The notes under the pieces are model-generated. The model was given only the letters and a program-made list of their open reading frames with translations. It searched no databases and was not told the origin of the DNA. Of a DNA stretch of 64,000 nt, positions 50,960 through 59,936 are shown piece after piece (position 1 is the stretch's first letter; each line of letters starts with the position of its first letter). Source of the stretch: Paracyclopina nana (Eukaryota; Arthropoda; Copepoda; Cyclopoida; Cyclopettidae); the NCBI GenBank assembly GCA_019096065.1, contig JAGUCH010000002.1, positions 15,636,501 to 15,700,500 on the forward strand. The letters are read 5' to 3'. Both the position numbers and the translations under genes were made by a program.

Positions 50960-53900
50960 CTAACAAGGGGTCACATCGACATCGTTGCGGGCGAGCGCAG
51001 TGAGGAAGAGCCTGCCATCAACCAGAACATCATCCACTGCGGCGGTCTTCCTGACTACAACTTCAAAGCGGCCTTCCTCGTTCACTCTCCAGATCCACTC
51101 CAGACCGGTCAACATGCCCATGACTTGGTAATTTAGCGGAGCACAGAGGACGAAATCGTTGAAGAGCGTAATGTAGGGGATTCTGATGTGATAGGAGGCG
51201 TAATGGCCAAGGCCTCCACAAGATGAACACCTCACGATCATCAAGGGGCACACAGCTATCACGTGCGAGGTCGATCCACAGGGGGGATAAATGCAGCGAC
51301 GTCTCATTCTTTTGCAGGGCAGCTCCCTCTTCTTTTCAGACTCGACGATCAGGGGTTGGAGTGGCATAGCGACGGCTTTCTTTACAGATTCATCAGGACC
51401 ATCTTCTTCAATCTCAGCCATTATCGCATCTTCAGGCTCCGTGGCGACCTCAGGGTCAACATATTCTTCGGTGGTGGCCTTGTTTGAGATGGTGATGAGG
51501 AGAGTGCAAGCTATCAGCTTCTTGCCTTTAGCTCCCCCCGTTTCGGGCAGACCAGGCTCGCCTGGAACGACCTCGACCACGTCGTCGTCAACCTCGACAT
51601 CTCCTCCCGCAGGATCCATGAAGTGAGACGAGGATCCACAAATGTGGCAATGCTCGGGAAAGCAGAGGCCCAAGGACAAGGCCTCATTGATGAGCTCATC
51701 CATCTTGACTTGATGATAAGGCCGGCCTTCAAAATAAGAGTCGAGATCAGCCCTGAGCTTGGGGGAGATTGCAAACGGGTCAGGCTTGTAAAGATTGCAA
51801 GTGAAGGCTGCCCTGACCACGTCGGGATCGTTCACGGTTTTGGTGAAAGGCCTTTGGGCCATAAAGGCTATGCCTGGCCTCTCGCAATCCTGATCCATGA
51901 ATTCCCTGAACCCGAAGGGACGAGTATTGGCCTCCGTCTTGGAAAGAAGGTCCGAGGTTCTCGGGCGGCTCTTGATCAAGGCCAAAAGGTAGGCAACGAA
52001 CCTGTTGACGTCAGCCTCTGGCTCACAATGGAGGATCTCCATCAACCTTACCGCCAAACGAGTCACCAAAATCATGGGCAGAGCCACGGTGTTGAACATA
52101 TAAAAAACGAGCCTGCCATGCCAATCAATCATAGGCTTGGAAAAGTCGGCGCGATGGAGAAATACTTCCACTACGTCATCATTTACAGCCACCGCAGGTC
52201 GATCGCAGGCCTCTTCTTCAGCTCCAGATCTTCTGCCTTTCTCCTTGTGGAAGACCTTGATGACGGAGGGCAACTTGAGTCTCTCAGTTGCATAAGCCTG
52301 TCCATTCTTCACTTCATGAGGCTGCCTCCCCGGCTGAGGGTACATGAATGCAGTGAGGTTGCTGGCGTCGCATACGCTAGTGACAGGCACGTCGACCAGG
52401 GTGAGGTGTCGAACATGATCCGCAATTCCCCATTGGACTTTAACAATCCTTGGATCGGCCATAAGGTCAGCGATGCATCTTGGAACAGCGATCCCTCTGA
52501 TAGGCTCTCCTATGCCTCCGTAGTTTACATGAATCACTACGGAGACTCCATTGGGTGCAAGAATGCCCAAGGCCGTAAAGGCTTCAGCTGGCACTCTCAG
52601 TTGGCCGAATCGGGCAGCCTTATAGGCCGAATTTGTCCAGGAAATAGTATAAAAAGTCAGCACATTCCTCTTCTTGATCGAGTGATAGAACTCATCGGCC
52701 TCTAAACTCTTCTTAATCAAAGGCCAGTCCGACCTCGAGTGGACATCCACGATGTTTCTCTGCCCGTCTCGGTAGCGAAGGTCAAAGGGGGGCCTCAGAC
52801 CTTTTGATTCCCTCTGAGCCACATTCCAGGGATACCACTCCTGATAGTGGTGATTTGGCCGAAAATGGGGCAGCTCCTCTCCAGGCAGAAGCGTTGGTGG
52901 CAAGGTGGAAGAGCACCAGGGCCTTGAGCACGGCTTGATCTCTGAGCGGGGAGTTTGGCCCAGGAAAAGAACGGCGTGCAGGCATGCACAGTCAAACTGG
53001 CCACGAGGAATTGGCACTGGGCTTGGGCGGATCTGGATCGGAGCAGCCCCTCCCAAGGGACCCAAAGTGAGCTCAAAAGACCGAGAAGTCCAGTCGTTTC
53101 GACTGACTTTTTGGGTCACTCCAAAAGCCATTATTTCCAGGTCGGCAATCCAAGAGTTGGCCTTGTAGTTTTCCAATGCAGGGAAGCAAGCCAACATCTG
53201 AGCCACATCCAGCCATTCTTCGCCCTCAGCGTCTTCCAGATCCTTAGCCAGAGCTTTGACTCTGATTGCCGACATTGCCTTGAACATCTCGGTGTAGCGG
53301 CTAAGTGAAGCCTTAGCTAGAGCTTTTGTGGCCTCGTTGGGCAGCCTCACGGACAGGCCAGTGCAGCCTAAGTCGGCCGCAGTGGCTGACATGCTCATCA
53401 AGTCAACGTGGTGGGCGGCCATGATCTCGAACACCGTCATGTTGCCTGAGGCGATGAAGGCCATGCGCATGGCGTCTGCAGTCAGAGCCATAATTTGGCA
53501 GCTCCTCCTCTGACTTTCATTCCTTGTGTCCGTGGCCCTTCGAGGACCAAAATTGAGGTCGTCCCCCAGTATGGCCACCCTTGGGTCCATGTACAAAAGC
53601 TGCCTCATAGGCTCCAAATAGGTCTTCAGGTGCCTGTGAAACATCACACGATCGAACTGCCACTTTCCTTTGAATCTGGAGATGACATCAGCCAGATCCT
53701 CCTCCAGGGCGTTCTCGGGATAGTCGTCGATCCTTATCTCTTCTTCAGGCGTGGGTTTCTCCAAGCACGAAAAAAGCCCCCATGAAGTTGGAGTGCGCTT
53801 ATACCTAGTCAGATATTGCTGCGAGGTGCGCCTGATGGGAGCGGGGACACGAGCATCAAAGTTGGGGGTCGAGTCGAACTTGTTGGCGAGTTCGCGGGGG

Positions 53901-54658
53901 ACTGCTCCTGCCTCTGCAGCCTCGGCCGCCAGTTCGGGGTCATGACTGATCTTGTCGGCTCTCCTTTGGCGCTCAGCTTGGTGGGCTCCCTCGCTGGCAG
54001 CTGCCTTTTTGGCCTTACGAGCTTCTCGTCGCGCTTCAAGCTCAGCCACTCTTCGCTGAACTTCCTCCCATTCGGCCTCCACAGATGAATAATCGTCGGC
54101 TCTTCCAAGGCTCCTTTCCACGTCTCTTCTCCTCTCAGCGTCTCGCCGATATTCTTTGGAGCTACGACGGGGGCTGTGCGAACGATCTTCGCGTACTTTG
54201 ACGTTCCAACGAGGAGATCTATTGTTAGAGGTGGATCTGGATCGCCTTTCGCGATCTCGGGATTTGGCATTTCGCCTGGACAGGTCCTCGCTTGGTCTCG
54301 GCTTCTTATTATTATTAGAATTTCTATCAGGGCTGCGATACCTTTTTTGGCGTTGATCGGTCCTGGATGCTGATGATCGGGAGAAGGGGCGAGATGTGCC
54401 CCCCGAGTTTCTCGGTGGGGTGTCCCATTCTTTCGACTCTGGTCCGTGAATTTCCAGCTCGGGCGAATCATCTTTCTTCACTCTTGACATTTTCACTTTT
54501 TTCGGCTCGCTGGTGGAATCGGGGGAAAAGGAAACTGAGTGGTTTGTTGTCAAAACTGGTTGTGTTGTGGGCGGTGTTGTTCTGCCTTGGCGGCCGAGGC
54601 CTTTTCTCGGCCGACTGTGACGCAAGGCGCATGGGTTTGGGTTGAGCTGAGTCGTCAT
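50960..54658 (-). CDS. Third ORF of the BEL element: 1,232-residue protein of unknown function
   Basis: Not recognised as any named family. Starts ATG at 54658, whose last two bases plus the next form the pol TGA stop (ATGA). It ends 40 bp before the 3' LTR, in the position where env sits in enveloped elements, but there is no signal peptide, membrane helix or furin site. Seen: basic N-terminus; an RS/RD-rich nuclear-speckle-like region (residues about 80-190); a Glu/Arg/Ala coiled coil (about 190-235); a large globular part (about 300-900); and a C-terminal region with zinc-knuckle-like clusters (CHICGSSSH; C-x4-C-x4-H-x4-C in CIYPPCGSTSHVIAVC; C-x2-C-x4-H in CSSCGGLGH). Around residues 640-740 the pattern resembles DEDD 3'-5' exonucleases (ADPRIVKVQWGIADHVRHL) but the first acidic motif seems absent. 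Probably a nuclear nucleic-acid-binding protein. The function is unknown. Confidence 0.85.
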   Translation of the reverse strand: MTTQLNPNPCALRHSRPRKGLGRQGRTTPPTTQPVLTTNHSVSFSPDSTSEPKKVKMSRVKKDDSPELEIHGPESKEWDTPPRNSGGTSRPFSRSSASRTDQRQKRYRSPDRNSNNNKKPRPSEDLSRRNAKSRDRERRSRSTSNNRSPRWNVKVREDRSHSPRRSSKEYRRDAERRRDVERSLGRADDYSSVEAEWEEVQRRVAELEARREARKAKKAAASEGAHQAERQRRADKISHDPELAAEAAEAGAVPRELANKFDSTPNFDARVPAPIRRTSQQYLTRYKRTPTSWGLFSCLEKPTPEEEIRIDDYPENALEEDLADVISRFKGKWQFDRVMFHRHLKTYLEPMRQLLYMDPRVAILGDDLNFGPRRATDTRNESQRRSCQIMALTADAMRMAFIASGNMTVFEIMAAHHVDLMSMSATAADLGCTGLSVRLPNEATKALAKASLSRYTEMFKAMSAIRVKALAKDLEDAEGEEWLDVAQMLACFPALENYKANSWIADLEIMAFGVTQKVSRNDWTSRSFELTLGPLGGAAPIQIRPSPVPIPRGQFDCACLHAVLFLGQTPRSEIKPCSRPWCSSTLPPTLLPGEELPHFRPNHHYQEWYPWNVAQRESKGLRPPFDLRYRDGQRNIVDVHSRSDWPLIKKSLEADEFYHSIKKRNVLTFYTISWTNSAYKAARFGQLRVPAEAFTALGILAPNGVSVVIHVNYGGIGEPIRGIAVPRCIADLMADPRIVKVQWGIADHVRHLTLVDVPVTSVCDASNLTAFMYPQPGRQPHEVKNGQAYATERLKLPSVIKVFHKEKGRRSGAEEEACDRPAVAVNDDVVEVFLHRADFSKPMIDWHGRLVFYMFNTVALPMILVTRLAVRLMEILHCEPEADVNRFVAYLLALIKSRPRTSDLLSKTEANTRPFGFREFMDQDCERPGIAFMAQRPFTKTVNDPDVVRAAFTCNLYKPDPFAISPKLRADLDSYFEGRPYHQVKMDELINEALSLGLCFPEHCHICGSSSHFMDPAGGDVEVDDDVVEVVPGEPGLPETGGAKGKKLIACTLLITISNKATTEEYVDPEVATEPEDAIMAEIEEDGPDESVKKAVAMPLQPLIVESEKKRELPCKRMRRRCIYPPCGSTSHVIAVCPLMIVRCSSCGGLGHYASYHIRIPYITLFNDFVLCAPLNYQVMGMLTGLEWIWRVNEEGRFEVVVRKTAAVDDVLVDGRLFLTALARNDVDVTPC

Positions 54659-57600
54659 TGTTGTTGTTTTGGTTGGCCAGCCCTAGATTTGTAAGCTGAT
54701 TTTTCTTTTTCTTTCAATTTTTTTAGATTGGCTTTTACTTTTGCCAGCAGTACTCCCAAGGGGATGTCTTTTGAGAGCGTGTTTATGTCCTCCTCGTCAA
54801 TAGGGTGGTCGAAACGATTGTTTTCTGGGGCTTCTTCTACGAGATCAATGGGTACCAATTTATTCACTGGTCGGGATAGCGTAATTCTTAATTTTTTCCT
54901 TTTTGGTTGGACTACAACTTTTACTCTTCTTATCAGTCCATCGAGACCCTTTTGTACTTCGACCACTTTTCCCTTTTGCCATGTATTTCTCTTCGTTTTG
55001 TCCTCCACCAACAGCACCAGCTGCCCTTCTTTCAGTTCCTTTTGATGCTCCCTCCATTTCGGGAGCCTATGCAATTGGTAGACCCACTGAGGTAGCCACC
55101 AGTCCCATACTTACGTTTTTATGCTTTCAGGGTCGATTGTTGGCAGCAGTTCTCCTGGTGGGCCGTGAGTCAAAAAATGACTGGGAGTTATTATTTCTCC
55201 GTCCATTTCGGCTATTGGTCTGGAGTTGACTATTCCTGTGGCTTTTGCTACCATGGTAATGAAGTCGTCGTGATGGAATTAATATTTTTGGTAAGTGTTG
55301 AACATTGCTTTTTTCCATAGTTTTATGGCGCTTTCTCCGAGACCATTGAAGTTGGGGCCGTATGGGGGTGAAAAGGTCCAATTCTTTACTCCTATGTCCT
55401 CCCCCCATCTTCTCAATTGGTCCCAATTGAGAGATGCGACCTGTTGCATTAATTCGTCGTGCCTTTTGTCTTTCCACAGTTCTTTTACGGTTTTAACGAA
55501 GCTGCTCTGATTGTCAGACCTGATCGTTTGTGGCGTTCCTCTTATTGATGTGAATCGTGTGAGTGCGTTTATGACTGATTCAGAGGTTAGATCCTCTACC
55601 GTTTCGGTGTGGATTGCTTTTATGTGCCTGCAGATTATAACTAGCACCCATCGTTTGAGCCTGGATCTTCCTTGAATGACTTCAAATGGGCCTGCAAAGT
55701 CTATTGAGACGTGGCGAAAAGGAAGTATATCTTTTAGAGAGACTGCGTTTGGGGGCAGAGGGGCCATTTGGGGCTGTAGTGGCTGATTTTTCATCATTTG
55801 ACACACTATGCACTTCGCCACCACCTTCTCGGCCATGCGACTCCCCTTCATGATCCAGTATTGTGCTCTAGCTCTGTTAAGAAGGCTCCTCTTTCCTACT
55901 CCGTGACCAAGTGAGTTGTGTAGCCCGGTCAAAAGTCTCGTAGTGAATTGCGTTGGGGGTAAAATGAGTTATGACTTGTCTAGCCATTTTATGTCTACGT
56001 TTTTTAGTCTTCCTTCGGACCTTAGCTCGCCATGCTTTCCGATTGTTACTCCAAGTCCAAGCAGTTGGCTTTTTTGGGGAAAGATCCCGTGCTTCAGTAG
56101 AAAGTCCACTTCTTCCTTGAAGTATTTATGTTGTTCAATCGCGATGGCTTTTCTTTCGGCTCTTTGGAAGTCAGGCGTGGCGATCTCTGATTTTTTGGCT
56201 AGTTGCCCCTTTTTTCTATTTTTACTTCTTTCGAGGCATTTAAGAACATAAGAGTACACGTACCCCATGATTCTCATTTGTTTTTTATGATCAGAGCAGT
56301 GTACTTCGTGATCTCCCAGGTTGGCTGCCTGCAGTGCAGTAATTTGTTCTTTTATTTCTTTCAGCTTCGTGGATAATTGGACGTGTTGGTCTTCTGGATC
56401 GGCCAAGGACATGGACAGAACGACTTTCTCTTCCTCGGTGACGTTTACGGGAAGCAGGTCTCCTTCTTCGATTTGTGGCTGCCAAATAGGGTACTCCGAA
56501 GGGGGCAGCAGCAGCCATTCCTGGCCTTTCGCCTAGAATTTCGAGGCTGCCAATTCCGAGGCCGTGCAGCCTCTAGTGGGCCAATCAGCCGGAATTTGTG
56601 GCTGCCAAATAGGGTACTCCGAAGGGGGCAGCAGCAGCCATTCCAGGCCTTTCGCCCAGAATTTCGAGGCTGCCAATTCCGAGGCCGTGCAGCCTCAAGT
56701 GGGCCAATCAGCCGGATTCTGTTTTCCTGCGACGTGGGACCAGTGAAACTCGTGTGTCAAGGAGTGAATTTCGCTGACTCTATTGCCGACAAAGGCCTTC
56801 CAAGTTGATCCAGGCTTACAAATCCAGGTCAACACACATCATGAATCCGTGAAGAAATAAACTGAGTTATACGGTGCGATTAGAGTCTTTATTACACGTT
56901 TAGACAGCCTTGCGCCAAGAAGTGCTCCCATCAGTTGGAGTTCTGGAATTGATCTCCTTTCTTTTAGCGGGGCCAGCCTCCTTCTGGATATCAACAGATT
57001 CACGTCTACCTCCCCTGTTTCGTATTCCATTCTCACGTAAGCGCATGTGGCATATGCTTTTTCAGAGGCGTCGGTGAAGATGATGAGCGTCTGCGTCTTT
57101 AAGGCTGCTTTTCTCATTGCCCTTGGGAACCTCACCTGGTTCAGGTCTTCCAGAGAGTCTATAGTAATCTTCCAATTGTCCAGGATGGTGTCGACTTCTT
57201 CGTTTCGAAGGCCGTTCAAGTCTGTGTCCCAGTCGATGTGTACTACTATTTTCATCGCACACATCCTTTGCATGGCCAATCTCAGTGCTAAGGTGATGGG
57301 ATCGACTAAACCCAGAGGATCGAATATTTTTGCTGCTACTGAGGCCAACTTTCTCATTGTTATAATCACTTCTCGTTTCGAGCGGAGGTCGGGTTTTTCA
57401 AAGTAGATCTGGTCATTTTTAAAATCCACAGCTAGGCCCAAGGCCTTGGTCTTTGCATCGAGCATTTGTGAGGCTACCCACGAAGGGTCGAGTTGCTCTT
57501 CTTCCAGGTCGCTAAGGACTTCTTTGTGGCTGCTTAGCCACTTCTTCAAGGGCAGATGAGCGGGCTCCATTAGCTCGTTACATTGGCTTACAATTTGTTT

Positions 57601-58203
57601 GGCCTCATCTACAGTTTCTGCAGTGGTTATGAGGTTGTCCATGTAGATGTCCTCGAGGATGGCCTTTGAGGCTTTTGGGTATTCCTTTTCATGCTCCAGA
57701 GCGTGATGCTGCAATGCGAATATCGCCATGCATGGCGAGGCTCTCGCTCCAAAGATTAGGGTAATGGGTTCATAGTACTTTCCACTCCACATGAACCTGA
57801 AGTACTTTCTATCTGGCTCTGGAATTAGGAATTGTCTGAACATCTTTTGGATGTCAGCCACTATAGCCACTGGCTTGTTTCTTAGCCTCAGGAGTACATC
57901 CAGCAGGTCGGCTAGCAGGTTAGGCCCTTCATGCTGGGCGTCATTTAGGCTTTGACCGTTAGAACCTTTTCTGCTGCCGTCATAGACCACTCTCAGTGGT
58001 GTAGTGATTTTGTCTGGTCTGTCTACTGTAAGCCAGTTGAGGAAAAACCCAGCGTAGACATTTTCTGTTGACGGATTTATTTTTCTTATGAAACCTCTTT
58101 CCAAATCTTTTTGTATTTCCTCTGTGGCTTTATGATGCATCTCTGGATTTTTTCGCTTGAGTTTGGCTTCAAATCTTTCCACGTAACTGGGACTTGGTAT
58201 CAA
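54655..58203 (-). pseudogene. BEL element pol: RT, RNase H, integrase (interrupted)
   Basis: One reading frame from 58203 to the TGA at 54655, broken by in-frame stops at 56839-56841 (TGA), 56695-56697 (TGA), 56533-56535 (TAG), 55969-55971 (TAA), 55279-55281 (TAA) and 55111-55113 (TAA). RT: PLRVVYDGSRKG, then VAIVADIQKMFRQ (Asp of motif A) and the BEL-type box LEDIYMDNLI. RNase H follows (FTDAS, then FFTDS before the first stop). Integrase: zinc-like LLTGLHNSLGH ... CIVCQMMKN, then the DDE core (SIDFAGPF, IRSDNQSSF, and ...GLGESAIK), and a DUF5641-type tail (LKEGQLVLLVEDKTKRNTW). It starts one base out of frame with the gag-protease frame. Without recoding it cannot make a full polyprotein. 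Confidence 0.88.
56472..56717 (-). repeat. 123-bp in-frame tandem duplication in BEL RNase H
   Basis: Two copies of a 123-bp (41-codon) unit (56472-56594 and 56595-56717). They keep frame but differ at two codons that are stops in one copy and sense in the other (AGA against TGA; TGG against TAG). Confidence 0.9.
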
Positions 58204-59936
58204 CCAGTAGCCTCTCGCTTGATTCCCTTTTTTAACGTGTCTAGTGCAAATTGTTGGGACCTGTTGAGCGGTGGTTTATAGTCCTCCCCCCCTTTGATCC
58301 CCATCAGATCAAAGTTCCACAGACTTTGTAAGACCTTGTTTGGATCCATCGCGAAATAGAATGTGTCTTCCATATCCAGGCTGATGGGTGCCATTAACCT
58401 TAGGGCTTCTTCGTGTTTGGGGGGCCTTTGACCATATAAGCAGACTTTTCCCAACTTTGTTTCGAAGATGTAGGGCTTTCCTTTTTGGGCTTCGGGTCTT
58501 TTTGGTATCATCCACTCAAAATGTTCTACTCCTAGGATTATGTCAATGCCTCCAGGTTGGACGTAAGATGGGAAATCTTCTTGAAGCAGTTCAGGGAATT
58601 GCTCGGTTAGATCCGATGGCAGCGTGGGTTTTACGCCATCTATCAACGTTGGCGATGTATTGACAATAATGACTTCTTCTTCGTCGGAGACTGTGCTTCT
58701 TAGGATTACTGGGGCTAGAGCTGAATGGAGAACCTTGGTTGAATCTAATGTTCGGATTAGCTGCCTAGAGTTCACTCTTTCTAGGCCTAAATGATCGGCG
58801 ATGACTTGTTTCATGAAGGTACCTTCGGCTCCAGTATCGAGAAGAGCGTTGACCTTAATGAATAGATGTGGCTTTTTCGGATTCGCCAGTATGACTGGAG
58901 CTACTTGGTAGGTTATCTTTTTTAAAGACTTTGGATAGGTTCTCTCATTCATATTTATTGATTGCTCTTTATCGAAATAGTTGACAGATAAAACTTGAGT
59001 TTGATTTTGAGGGTGAAAGTTCCGTTGATCCTTGGGTTTGAAGTTTTGGCGCTCTGTTGCAAATTGGCGATCTTCTTTTTCTGCGTGGCTTGGCTGAGCT
59101 TCTTCTTTTTTGTTGTGCCTTTCTTGATTGGCTCCAAATCTGTCAGTGGGATCAGCCATTTCGGCATCGAGGCCTCGACACAGCAATGTGTGGTGTGTGA
59201 GTTTGCTGCAAGTTCTGCAGGACCAATTGAGCTCGCAGACATTTCTAGAGTGCTTACCTATAAGGCATTGAAAGCAGGTTCTTGATTACTTGACAAAGGA
59301 TCTTCTATCCTGGAGCGTCTTCTTCTTAAAAATGGTGCATTTCCACAATGGATGTCTTTCTGGCGTGCAAACTGGGCACGTATTGTATGGGTTGAGGTGT
59401 GGCGACATCACGGCTGCTACCATTGAGGTTTCCTCTTCACTTTCGTCGCTGAAGTCGCTAGCTGATGAATCCAAGGTTGAAGTAGCGAGAACATTTGTTG
59501 GGGCTATAGCCATCACAGCTCCTAGTTGACGTCGAGTTTGCATGCGGTTGTCAGGTCTAGGTTGCGAGAAATTTGCAGCTTTTATTAGTGAGGAGTTACC
59601 TGGTAGACTATTCTTTTGGTGGATTCTTTGGAGTTGCCGGCTACACCACCTGTCGAACATTTCGAAGGTTAATTGCTCATCACAAGTGTCTTGGTAGACT
59701 TGGTAGGCGACTCGAGTTGAGTTGTTGAAGCGCAGCCTTGCTAGTATGTTGCCATAGTGAGTTCTTAGGGCGGATCCGGAGATCGCTGACAGGTGGATTT
59801 TGACTTTGTTGACCGCTGCCCTGACAGCGTTGATGCTTTCTGCGTTGGTGTTGTCGATGATGCCGACTCTGTCTAGGTCGGCGAAAGCGTAATTGACTTG
59901 TCTGTCAATGTTGCCATATTCGTTTTCCAACGCTAT
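58200..59936 (-). pseudogene. BEL element gag 3' part, zinc knuckles and protease
   Basis: Same frame as gag after its TAA stop. It contains the end of the DUF1759-type region, then three CCHC knuckles (CPVCTPERHPLWKC before a second in-frame TAA at 59286-59288, and two more just after it in CFQCLIGKHSRNVC and CRTCSKLTHHTLLC), then the aspartic protease with LLDTGAEGTF. It ends at TGA 58200, overlapping the pol frame by four bases (a -1 frame relation), which could be a programmed shift or an indel. Confidence 0.85.

Noticed and set aside
51623..52705. 360-codon plus-strand frame opposite ORF3 of the BEL element
   Set aside because: Antisense to a long, biased-composition ORF, with no start context or domain. 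It probably reflects codon bias of ORF3.
50960..54658. ORF3 of the BEL element as an envelope protein
   Set aside because: No signal peptide, membrane segment, cleavage site or Cys-rich ectodomain seen; it has an RS-rich and zinc-knuckle composition instead.
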